From an uncultured Pseudomonadota bacterium (lineage in GTDB: Bacteria; Desulfobacterota; Desulfobacteria; Desulfobacterales; Desulfobacteraceae): 43,472 nucleotides of DNA. The notes under the pieces are model-generated. The model made no database searches. It had not been told where the DNA came from and saw only the letters and a list, made by a program, of their open reading frames with translations. The stretch covers positions 1-43,472 of the forward strand of contig CALGRI010000080.1 in assembly GCA_937880875.1 (NCBI GenBank), in the 5' to 3' direction. Of the stretch, positions 17,553 through 27,063 are shown piece after piece (positions within the stretch are counted from its first letter, which is position 1; every line of letters begins with the position of its first letter). Both the position numbers and the translations under genes were made by a program.

Positions 17553-19508
17553 ATGTCAAAGACACACTTCCCACATCTTTTTAAAAAAGGGAAAATAGGA
17601 AACTTTACCACAAAAAACCGTATCGTCATGCTTCCCATGGCCAGACAGTTCCAAGGTATGAATGGTGAAGTCACCCAGAAAACCATTGATTATTTTGCTG
17701 AAAGGGCCAAGGGAGGCGTGGGATTGATCATCATTGGTTCCACAAGGATTTTCCCCCCGGGACATAAATTCTATACTCCAGCCTCCTTAAATTTGAGTGC
17801 CCCCCAGTTTATTCCCGGTCATTGTGAGCTTGTCCAGGCCCTGCATGCCCATGGAGCTAAAGTCAGCATCCAGTTCGGCCATATCGGCGGGCAGACACAT
17901 ATGCAGAGTGTGGCGGCTTCCAATGTTCAGCAGTTATTTTGTGACGGGACCCCATATACCAAACCCATTCCCATTACAAGAAGTGAGATCTGGGACACCA
18001 TTGATCTGTTTGCCAAAGGTGCTGTCATGGCAAAAACAGCCGGCTATGACATGGTTGAAATCCATGCAGCCCACGGATATCTGCTTGGCAGCTTCCTTTC
18101 CCCCTTTCTCAATACCCGGAAAGATGAATTTGGTGGATCCCTTGAAAACCGAACCCGGTTCCATGTAGAAATGCTAAAGGCGATTAAAACCCAGGCCGGT
18201 GATGATTTCCCTGTTACCGTTCGCATCAGTGCCCTTGATTACCTTGACAATAGTATTAACCTGGCTGAATCCTGCCAGGTTGCAAAAATCCTGGAAGCTG
18301 CCGGGGCAGATGTTATCAGTGTTTCTGCAGGATGTCATGAAACACAGCATCTATCCAACGACACCATGCGAATGGAAGAAGATTTTAAACGGCCGCTTTT
18401 TGAAGCCATTAAAAAAGCGGTAAAAATTCCTATTATCGTTGCCGGTGGATATCGAAACCCGGACGTAAGTGAGAAAATTGTCTCTGACGGGATAGCTGAT
18501 TTCCTTGGAATAGCAAGACCCCTTCTGGCTGATCCCCAATGGCCCCAAAAAGCAGCTCAGGGCAAAGTGGATGACATCAGGAAATGCCTGTCATGCGGAG
18601 AGTGTCTGTACATCAGAGGAGGTGCCTTTAATTATCCCCAGAGCTGTGCCGTCAATGCAGTTTTTGGCAGGGAGAAGGACTGGACCGAGATTGTACCTGC
18701 ACAGAGAAAAAAGAAAGTCATGGTTATCGGCGGTGGTCCGGCCGGCATGGAAGCGGCAAGGGTGGCATCTTTGAGGGGGCATTCCGTATCCTTATATGAA
18801 AAGGGAGGGGAACTTGGCGGACAGCTCCTGCTGGCATCAAAGCCTCCCGGAAAAAAGAGAATGCTCTGGCTGCGGGACTATCTTGCAAACCAGATTGAAA
18901 AAACAGGCGTGAACATCAAGTTCGGTGTCGAAGTCACACAAGAACTCATTGCCGCTGAGAACCCTGATGAAATTATCATGGCTACAGGTGCCATCCCCAA
19001 ACAGATCGACATACCCGGAAGCGAGACCAACAATATTGTGCTTGCCTGGGATGTTCTTCGTGGGGAAGTCCCTCTGAAAAACCAGAAGGTCGCTGTTATC
19101 GGAGGCAGTATGCTTGCCTGTGAAACAGCTGAACTTATCGCATCCTGGGACAATGAAGTGGCTGTGGTCAAAATGCGCCCCGGATCTTATATGGCAGAAG
19201 ACTGTGAGCCTACCAACAGAAGGGGCATAATGGAATTTATGCAGGAGCATAAGGTCAGGGAGATTACCGATCATAAACTTGAAAAAATTACCGGCACGGG
19301 TGTTGACCTTATAGATAATGAATCGGGTAAAACTGTTTGTGTTAAAGCTGAGGTCATCGTTCTGGCCCTTGGTTCAACACCTGTACAGGGTCTTGCAGAT
19401 GTCTTGGAAAAACAAGAGATACCCTTCACCATGATCGGTGACTGCACCACGCCTAAAAATATTAAACAGGCGATTTATCAAGGAGCACTTATCGGACGTC
19501 AGGTATGA
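17553..19508 (+). CDS. NADH:flavin oxidoreductase / 2,4-dienoyl-CoA reductase-like ene-reductase (FMN, 4Fe-4S, FAD)
   Basis: 651 aa; OYE barrel (EIHAAHGYLLGSFLSPFLN), CLSCGEC-x13-C cluster, GGGPAGMEAARVA dinucleotide-binding motif. Confidence 0.92.
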   Translation: MSKTHFPHLFKKGKIGNFTTKNRIVMLPMARQFQGMNGEVTQKTIDYFAERAKGGVGLIIIGSTRIFPPGHKFYTPASLNLSAPQFIPGHCELVQALHAHGAKVSIQFGHIGGQTHMQSVAASNVQQLFCDGTPYTKPIPITRSEIWDTIDLFAKGAVMAKTAGYDMVEIHAAHGYLLGSFLSPFLNTRKDEFGGSLENRTRFHVEMLKAIKTQAGDDFPVTVRISALDYLDNSINLAESCQVAKILEAAGADVISVSAGCHETQHLSNDTMRMEEDFKRPLFEAIKKAVKIPIIVAGGYRNPDVSEKIVSDGIADFLGIARPLLADPQWPQKAAQGKVDDIRKCLSCGECLYIRGGAFNYPQSCAVNAVFGREKDWTEIVPAQRKKKVMVIGGGPAGMEAARVASLRGHSVSLYEKGGELGGQLLLASKPPGKKRMLWLRDYLANQIEKTGVNIKFGVEVTQELIAAENPDEIIMATGAIPKQIDIPGSETNNIVLAWDVLRGEVPLKNQKVAVIGGSMLACETAELIASWDNEVAVVKMRPGSYMAEDCEPTNRRGIMEFMQEHKVREITDHKLEKITGTGVDLIDNESGKTVCVKAEVIVLALGSTPVQGLADVLEKQEIPFTMIGDCTTPKNIKQAIYQGALIGRQV

Positions 19509-19531
19509 TGTTTAACAACGACTGACTGCCG

Positions 19532-19579
19532 CTATTGAAAATAAAAAACAATAGTCGGGGGGAAAAGCATGTTTCCCCC
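19532..19579 (+). other. Two tandem stem-loops in an intra-operonic gap
   Basis: CTATTG/CAATAG (19532-19537, 19549-19554) and GGGGGAAA/TTTCCCCC (19558-19565, 19572-19579); no T-tract afterwards. Confidence 0.6.
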
Positions 19580-19614
19580 GGCCAAAAAAGACAAGACATT
19601 ATTGGAGATAAATT

Positions 19615-20823
19615 ATGGGTGACTTACCACTTGAAGGATACCGGGTAATTGATTTTGGCTGGGCTGCTGCCGCACCACGGGCAACCTGTCTCTTGGCAGA
19701 CATGGGCGCCCAGGTTATTAAGGTGGAAACACGCAAGCGCCTTGACCCTGTCAGGTTCGGCCCCGACAATATCGAACGGGACCCGGAAAAGGACCCGCTG
19801 TTTCATAGTATAAACAGGAATAAACTGGGCATCCTTTTAGACCTGACCCGGCCTGAAGGCAAAACACTCATCCGGGACTTGATAAAAAAAAGTGATGTCG
19901 TGGTAGAAAACTTCTCCCCGGGCGTGATGAAAAGACTCTCTTTAGATTATGATGAATTAAAGAAACTGAAAAAAGATATTATCATGATTTCTTTTCCAGG
20001 CGTGGGCAGCGAGGGGCCTTTGTCGGATGTGGTCACCTACGGCCCGTCACTTGCTGCACTTTCAGGGCTGGACAATCTGATCGGATATGAAGGCGAACGG
20101 GTCTTAGGAATGCAGCAGGCCTATGCTGATATTAATTCCTCCCTTTTCGGTGCTTTTGCCGTTCAAATTGCATTATACCATCGTGAAAAATATAAAGAAG
20201 GCCAGCACATAGAGGTTGCCCAGATGGAATCCTTGTTGAGCACCATGCCGGAACCGATGATGGAATACAGTTTTAATAATCGCAATTTAACCTCCGTGGG
20301 CAATAACAACACTATGATGGCTGTTCACAACAATTACCCCTGCATGGGAGAAGACAAGTGGGTATCCATCGCCATTCTGACGGATGTGGAATGGAAATCT
20401 TTTTGTTCGGCCTTAGGAGATCCCTCCTGGACACAGGAAGATGAGTTTGCAGATAACCACAAAAGAAGAGTGAACCGCAAAAAACTCGATCAACTCATTG
20501 GCGAATGGACCCTGACAAAGACGTCTTATGAAGTCATGGGAATTCTTCAGAATGCAGGTGTTGCCGCAACTCCATGTGCCGATACCGAAGACCGGTTTTC
20601 AGACCCTCATCTTCAGGAACGTCAGAATATTGTCAATATTGAACACCCCGTAACAGGACTTGACTTTGTTCCCAATGTTGTCTGCAATTTGAGTGAAACA
20701 CCCGGTCAAATCAGAAGACCGGCACCCATGTTAGGCGAGCATAATCATTATGTTTACGGAGAAATTTTGGGACTGCCTAGAGAAAAAATCGAACACTATA
20801 TAGAAGAAAAAATTATTTATTAA
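19615..20823 (+). CDS. CaiB/BaiF family-III CoA-transferase
   Basis: 402 aa; YRVIDFGWAAAAPRATCLLADMGAQVIKVE, NRNKLGILLDL, catalytic-Asp region YADINSSLFGAF. Confidence 0.92.
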   Translation: MGDLPLEGYRVIDFGWAAAAPRATCLLADMGAQVIKVETRKRLDPVRFGPDNIERDPEKDPLFHSINRNKLGILLDLTRPEGKTLIRDLIKKSDVVVENFSPGVMKRLSLDYDELKKLKKDIIMISFPGVGSEGPLSDVVTYGPSLAALSGLDNLIGYEGERVLGMQQAYADINSSLFGAFAVQIALYHREKYKEGQHIEVAQMESLLSTMPEPMMEYSFNNRNLTSVGNNNTMMAVHNNYPCMGEDKWVSIAILTDVEWKSFCSALGDPSWTQEDEFADNHKRRVNRKKLDQLIGEWTLTKTSYEVMGILQNAGVAATPCADTEDRFSDPHLQERQNIVNIEHPVTGLDFVPNVVCNLSETPGQIRRPAPMLGEHNHYVYGEILGLPREKIEHYIEEKIIY

Positions 20824-20839
20824 AAAACAAGAGGGCCTG

Positions 20840-22207
20840 ATGCAAGTTGATACGATTATAAAAAACTGTAAAATTGTCAGGCATGACGGAATTCTGGATG
20901 CCGGATTGGCCATTGAACGTGGGAAAATAGTTGCCCTGGCAAAGGAATCCGAACTGCCGGATGCCAAAACTATTATAGATGGCAAGGGAAACTTTGTCAT
21001 TCCCGGGATCGTGGATGCCCATGTTCATCTTCAGTATCCACCGGGTATTGATCCTGAATCAAATATCCGGGCTGAAACCCGGGCCTGTGCGGCAGGCGGA
21101 TGCACCACCCTGATACACTTGCTGGCGCCGGCAGACAATATTAAAGACCAGGCAAAGGAATTTGTCGGACTCTATGAAAAAAATGCCTATGTCGACCTTG
21201 CTTTAAGTGCACGGATTTATACCCGAGAAAATATAAGTCAAATCAGTGAGATATATGATTACGGGATTAACAGTGTCAAACTTTTGCTCCCTTACAAGGG
21301 AAGTGAAGCCGTCTGGAAAGGACGTTCCGGAGGTATAGATGACGGCATTGTTTATCTGACCTTTAAAGAGGTCGCAAGGCTGGCCAGACAGGGGCGTGAC
21401 ATATTTGTCAGAGTCCACTGTGAAAACGTGGAAATCTTTCTTGGGATAAAGAATGAATTTTTAGAACAGGGATTGGAGCCAGGCTCCTGGAATGAGGTAA
21501 GAACAAGGGTTTGTGAACAGGAATCCATGCAGAAATGCCTCTATCTGGCCGAAATAACCGGATGCCCTATCTATGTTGTCCATATGACCATTAAAGAAGG
21601 CCTGCAGCTTTTGACAAAAGCCAAAGCCCAGGGCGTAAATGTGATGACTGAAACCTGTGTCCAATATTTAACGCAGAACACGGATAATGTTGATCCGATC
21701 CTTTCCAAGGTCAACCCGCCCATCCGTGAGTCCGAAGATAACGAAAAACTCTGGGAAGCATTAAGAAACGGCAGCATTGATGTGGTTGCCACAGACCACG
21801 CCCCGGTCCCAAAATCAATGAAGCAAAATTTCTGGGATGCCACACCCGGCATGCCCGGCTCAGAAACCTTTTTGCCCCTGATGCTCAGTGAAGGGGTAAA
21901 CAAAGGACGAATTTCTCTGGAACGACTCGTTGATGTCTGCTGCTACAGCCCGGCTCGAAAATTCGGCCTTGCCCCCCGAAAAGGAGTTCTGGATATCGGT
22001 TCTGATGCAGATCTGGTGTTAATTGATCTTGAAAAAGAGGATATTGCACTGGAAAATCCAATGTATTCCAACAGCGATTTTTCAACCGTGGCAGGGAAAA
22101 AAATCAAAGGGTGGCCGACTCTGACCATGCTGAGGGGAAAAATTGTTGTCAAGGATCAAAAAGTAACCGGTGAAAGCGGATATGGCAGGTATGTACCGGG
22201 CCAATAG
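20840..22207 (+). CDS. Dihydropyrimidinase/dihydroorotase-like cyclic amidohydrolase
   Basis: 455 aa; VDAHVHL, candidate carbamylated Lys in VKLLLPYKG, HCEN, VHMT, ATDHAP. Confidence 0.9.
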   Translation: MQVDTIIKNCKIVRHDGILDAGLAIERGKIVALAKESELPDAKTIIDGKGNFVIPGIVDAHVHLQYPPGIDPESNIRAETRACAAGGCTTLIHLLAPADNIKDQAKEFVGLYEKNAYVDLALSARIYTRENISQISEIYDYGINSVKLLLPYKGSEAVWKGRSGGIDDGIVYLTFKEVARLARQGRDIFVRVHCENVEIFLGIKNEFLEQGLEPGSWNEVRTRVCEQESMQKCLYLAEITGCPIYVVHMTIKEGLQLLTKAKAQGVNVMTETCVQYLTQNTDNVDPILSKVNPPIRESEDNEKLWEALRNGSIDVVATDHAPVPKSMKQNFWDATPGMPGSETFLPLMLSEGVNKGRISLERLVDVCCYSPARKFGLAPRKGVLDIGSDADLVLIDLEKEDIALENPMYSNSDFSTVAGKKIKGWPTLTMLRGKIVVKDQKVTGESGYGRYVPGQ

Positions 22208-22290
22208 AAAAGACCATACCCTGTTAATTTAGATAACTATGAATAATAAATGTTTTAGATCATTAATAAGATAAACCTAAGGAGATAGTG

Positions 22291-23187
22291 ATGAGTTCAG
22301 ACACAATTACGTCAGAAACACTGATTTATGAAAAAAAAGATTATGAAGAGGGGTCAGTTGCTACCCTGCAATTTAACAAACCGCATACCATGAATGCATT
22401 GAATATTGAATTCAGCAAGGAAATCGATGCTGCCCTGGATCAAATTGAACAGGATGACGATGTAAAGGCCGTCGTTTTTAAAGGCTCTGGAAATGCATTC
22501 TCTTCCGGATATGATCTTGGGCGTGTCTATTTTGTTTACGGTGGTGGCTCGGGAAAACCCAAAGACGACACCCGGCGCCCCAGCCAGAGAGCCCGGCTGG
22601 CATATGACAAATGGCGTGCGGAAAGCCTTCGCAGAATATTCTTCATGGACAAGATCACCATTGCACAGGTTCATGGATATTGTATCGGCGGCGGTCTATA
22701 CATGTCCCTTTGCTGTGATATGACAGTCTGTTCCGAAGATGCCAAGATCGGCCATGCTGAACAGAGACTCGGTTTTGCAGGGTCCATGTATGTATTTCCG
22801 ATTCTCATGAGCCTGATCGGCCAGAAAAAAGCAAGGGAAATGCTGCTCACCGGAAAACTGCTGGACGGGATAGAAGCGGAAAGAATCGGTCTTGTTAATA
22901 CAGTTGTACCGCTGGACCAGCTTGACGAGGAGGTCAGAAAACTGGCTGAATCCATGACCCTTCTCCCCCGTGACGGTATTGCCATAGGCAAGGCCTGTGC
23001 GAGACTGGCATATGATTCCATGGGACTGACCTCCGCCTTTGGACAGGGATATCTTGGACATACCATGTTCACCAACACAAGATTTGAGGAAGGCGAGTAC
23101 AATTTCCTCAGACGACGAAGGGATGTCGGAGTGAAAGAGGCCATCAAGGAAAGGGACGCTCGTTATAATAGAATTTTTGATAAATAG
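22291..23187 (+). CDS. Enoyl-CoA hydratase/isomerase (crotonase) family protein, atypical active site
   Basis: ATG at 22291 after AAGGAG; FSSGYDLG, GYCIGGGLYMSLCCDM, IGHAEQRLGF. Confidence 0.85.
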   Translation: MSSDTITSETLIYEKKDYEEGSVATLQFNKPHTMNALNIEFSKEIDAALDQIEQDDDVKAVVFKGSGNAFSSGYDLGRVYFVYGGGSGKPKDDTRRPSQRARLAYDKWRAESLRRIFFMDKITIAQVHGYCIGGGLYMSLCCDMTVCSEDAKIGHAEQRLGFAGSMYVFPILMSLIGQKKAREMLLTGKLLDGIEAERIGLVNTVVPLDQLDEEVRKLAESMTLLPRDGIAIGKACARLAYDSMGLTSAFGQGYLGHTMFTNTRFEEGEYNFLRRRRDVGVKEAIKERDARYNRIFDK

Positions 23188-23322
23188 TGTTTAAACGAAA
23201 ACTCACCCATCTACTGCGTTGCTGCAAAATCCTGGAACGAAAGAATCTCCAGGCTTGTTAATAAAACTTAAGGCAAGGGCTATAAAGGCAGACCCTGAAA
23301 CTAAATAATTAGGAGAAGGTTA

Positions 23323-24180
23323 ATGGAAACTTTTGAATATATCAAACCCAAAAGTATGGATGATGCCATAAATGCGTTGAATACATATGAAAATGCCTTT
23401 TTGCTGGCCGGAGGAACTGATCTTTTGGTGGGCATGAAGTACAATTCCATTAAACCTGAGTGCATCGTAGACATAAAAGAAATACCCCGGATGAATACGT
23501 TTGAATTCATTGACGGGTGGCGGTTTGGGGCTTTGGTTACCGTCCGGGATATTGAGGTCTCAGACAGGCTCAAACAAACAATGCCCTTTCTTAACCAGAC
23601 TGCAAAAGCGCTGGGGTCAATTCAAATCAGAAACAGAGCCACCATTGGTGGAAACCTGTCCAATGCGTCTCCCTGTTCAAATTTCGGAGCAATGTTCCTG
23701 GCAATGGATGCAATGCTCAAAATTATTTCAAAAAATGGGGAACGGCAGATAGCTTTACAGGACTTTTTTTGCGGACCGAACCAGACAGTCTTGAAAAAAG
23801 GTGAAATATTGACTGAGATCAGGGTCCCGGAAGATGCAGGTCGGGCTGAAGGAATATTTTTAAAACATTCTGCAGGCAAATCCAATGATTTGGGCCTGGT
23901 GAATATTGCCATTACCCTGCACAGAGAGCCTATCACTAACTTGTGTAAGAAAATAGCCATTGCAATGGGAGCTGTTGCTCCGACCCCCATCCGGGCAAAA
24001 AAGGCTGAAGCAATTTTGAACAATAATATTTTGACACCTGATTTGATTGTAAGAGCAGCAAAAAAAGCATCAAACGAGGCAACTCCCATTTCAGATTTCA
24101 GAGCTTCGGCAGACTATAGAAGATCTTTGATTGCAACAATGGTTGCAAAGGGAATCAATACGCTTATTAAAGCTTCGTGA
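23323..24180 (+). CDS. Xanthine dehydrogenase family, FAD-binding subunit (set 2)
   Basis: 285 aa; LLAGGTDLLVGMK, ATIGGNLSNASPCSNFGAMFLAMDA. Confidence 0.92.
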   Translation: METFEYIKPKSMDDAINALNTYENAFLLAGGTDLLVGMKYNSIKPECIVDIKEIPRMNTFEFIDGWRFGALVTVRDIEVSDRLKQTMPFLNQTAKALGSIQIRNRATIGGNLSNASPCSNFGAMFLAMDAMLKIISKNGERQIALQDFFCGPNQTVLKKGEILTEIRVPEDAGRAEGIFLKHSAGKSNDLGLVNIAITLHREPITNLCKKIAIAMGAVAPTPIRAKKAEAILNNNILTPDLIVRAAKKASNEATPISDFRASADYRRSLIATMVAKGINTLIKAS

Positions 24181-24234
24181 TGTATTGAGATTTAAAACGA
24201 ACTCAATTATTGCAAATAAAGGGAGAACTTTAAC

Positions 24235-24714
24235 ATGATAAAAAAATATCCGGTTCGGGTCAATGTAAACGGTGACGATTATGAAGTTCTGGTTGACCCG
24301 AGAACGACATTGCTCCAATTTTTACGGGAAGACCTTGATTTAACAGGAACCAAGGAAGGATGTGATGAAGGAGATTGCGGAGCCTGTTCCGTCATCCTCA
24401 ATGATAAGGTCATAAGTTCCTGCCTGGTTTTGGCCGTGGAAGTTGATAATGCCGTAATCGAGACCATTGAAGGGGTAAAAACAGGGGAAGAACTGCATCC
24501 GGTCCAGCAGGCCTTTGTGGACAGCGGGGCCATCCAATGCGGTTTTTGTACACCCGGAATGGTCATCACAACAAAAGCCATGCTCCAGGAGATGCCGAAT
24601 CCCTCAACCCGGGAGGTTAAAGAGTATTTAGCAGGAAACCTGTGCCGGTGCACCGGCTATGTTAAAATTCTTGATGCCGTTGAAAACGCCAAAGAAAAAT
24701 TAAAAAATGGATAA
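24235..24714 (+). CDS. Xanthine dehydrogenase family, 2x[2Fe-2S] subunit (set 2)
   Basis: 159 aa; GCDEGDCGACSV, QCGFCTPGM, GNLCRCTGY. Confidence 0.94.
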   Translation: MIKKYPVRVNVNGDDYEVLVDPRTTLLQFLREDLDLTGTKEGCDEGDCGACSVILNDKVISSCLVLAVEVDNAVIETIEGVKTGEELHPVQQAFVDSGAIQCGFCTPGMVITTKAMLQEMPNPSTREVKEYLAGNLCRCTGYVKILDAVENAKEKLKNG

Positions 24715-24730
24715 GAAGGGGGCACTTACA

Positions 24731-27003
24731 ATGAACAATTACTCTGTGATCGGAAAACGGATCAAAAACATGGATGCCGTGACCAAGGTTACAGGCAAGG
24801 CTGTTTTTGCTGCAGATATAAAGTTAAAAGGAATGCTCTACGGCAAAATTCTCAGATCCAAGGTGGCCCATGCCAGAATCTTGAGCATTGATGTTTCAAA
24901 GGCCCGGCAACTTAAAGGTGTAAAGGCGGTTATCACCTGTGAAGATACCCCCTTGATAAAATACAGCATTCATCCTTTAATGGCTGACAAACTTGCATTT
25001 GAAGATAAGAAAGTCAGACATGTAGGTGATGAAATAGCAGCGGTAGCTGCCATTGATGAAGAGACTGCTGCCAAGGCAATCTCTTTGATTAAAGTTGAAC
25101 TGGAAGAACTTGAAAGCGTCTTTGACCCAGTCGAAGCAATGAAAGCAGGGGCGCCTGATATCCATGATCATGTTGAAAATAATATCTCCAAACATTTTAA
25201 GATGGATTGCGGCGATATTGAACAGGGATTTGCAAAATCAGAATTTATAATAGAAAAAACATTTACCACCCATGCCCAGTCCCATTCCAGCATTGAAACT
25301 CATGTCTGTGTGGCAGATTACAACCCGGACCATCAGGTCACGGTGTGGGTCAATACCCAGGCACCTCACCCATTAAAGCATAGAATCTCCCAGGTCCTTG
25401 CCATTGAACCGGAAAAGATTCGTGTTATTCCGCCTTATATCGGTGGGGCTTTCGGTAGTAAAATTGATCTGGATACCACCCATGTTGCCTGCGTGCTGCT
25501 GTCAAAAAAAACGGGTCGACCGGTTAAAATAATCAACACACGTGAAGAGCAGTTCGCTGCAACAAGGATGCGACACCCATCCATTACTGAATTAAAGTTC
25601 GGGTTCAACCATGACGGGACCATAGTTGTAAAACAGGCAAAAGCAATCATTGACAATGGTGCCTATAACAGCCATGGCCCATCCGTCATGGGCTATCATA
25701 ACGTCATGTTTTCTTCACTTTATCGTGTTGAAAACATATCATATGAAGGTTTTCTTGTTTATACAAACAAGAATTACGGAGGAGCATGCCGGGGCTATGG
25801 CGATCCCCAGGCAACATTTGCCCAGGAAACAATGATGGACATGATTGCCGAAAAATTGAATATGGACCCCATAGAATTAAGACTGAAAAATGCTAATCAT
25901 CCGGATGAAAAGACGGCAAACGCCGTAGAAATAACAAGCTGCGGCCTGAAGGAAACCCTTGAAGCTGTTAAAAAAGCGTCCAACTGGTCCGAAAAAAAGA
26001 AGACCAAGCAAAAATATAGGGGCCTTGGCGTTGCATCCATGATCTATACCGGCGGCGGCAGCAGGGGGTCCGGGTTTAATTACTCTGGAGCCACTATGAA
26101 AATGGATGCTTCCGGAACTATCTTTTTGAACACGGGTGCCACGGATATCGGCCAAGGGTCAAATACCACGCTTACCATGATAGCTGCTGAAATACTCGGG
26201 ATGGAGCCGGAACAGATCCGGCTTATCACCTCTGATACAGATACCACATTGCCCTGCATGGGCACCTTTGGTTCCCGGGTGACGTTCTGTGCTGGAAATG
26301 CAGTGTCCCAGGCCGCCCTTAATCTCAAAGAAAAATTATATCCCAGGCCGCCGATATATTGGGGGAACCGGTTGAGCGCCTGGAGATCAAAGCGCGTAAT
26401 GTCTGTGTCGCACAAGAACCCGAAAAAGGGGTAGCTTTTTCTCAGATTGGTGCTGTTTCTTATTCCCAAAAGCAAGAGGTATTGACAGGGGCAGGATATT
26501 ATGACGGACCCGAGATCGCCAAGAATTTTGATCCGAAAAGCTATTATGCCTATCCAGGACCTGCCATGTCCTTTGCCACCCACCTGGCCGAAGTAGAAGT
26601 TGATCCTGAAAGCGGCCGGGTGGAATTAATCAATTTTTATGCGGCCCATGATTCAGGCAAAGTTATCAACCCGCTTTTGGCAGAAGGACAGATAGAAGGC
26701 GGTGCAGTCATGGGTTTTGGCTGGGCCTTAACCGAAGAGTTAAAATTTGACAACGGCAGAATACTGAACCCGAATTTTCATGATTATAAGCTTTTTTCCA
26801 TCAAGGACATCCCACAGATTACCCCGATACTGGTGGAAACCTGCGATCCTAACGGTCCTTTCGGGGCAAAAGGGTTGGGAGAATGTGCCATGGTTCCCAC
26901 AGCACCGGCAATTTTAAATGCCATTTACGACGCTGTGGGGGTAAGGATTTGTGACCTTCCTGCCACGTCAGAAAAAGTTTTTAACCATATTAAATCGAAA
27001 TAA
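24731..27003 (+). CDS. Xanthine dehydrogenase family, molybdenum cofactor-binding subunit (set 2), interrupted by a frameshift near 26340
   Basis: N-part in frame from 24731 (GGAFGSKID, GGACRGYGDPQ, DIGQGSNTT); C-part continues in another frame as SQAADILGEPVERLEIKA...GPFGAKGLGECAMVPTAPA. Together they form one full-length homologue. Confidence 0.85.
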
Positions 27004-27063
27004 ACCCGAATGAAACAGCCTGTCCAACCGCTGTAAATTATAGTGAAGTTTAGGAGAATAACC

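Noticed and set aside
26330-26345. Programmed -1 ribosomal frameshift in the Mo subunit
   Set aside because: The 0-frame heptamer A AAA TTA is not a canonical X XXY YYZ slippery site. Mutation or sequencing error is simpler.
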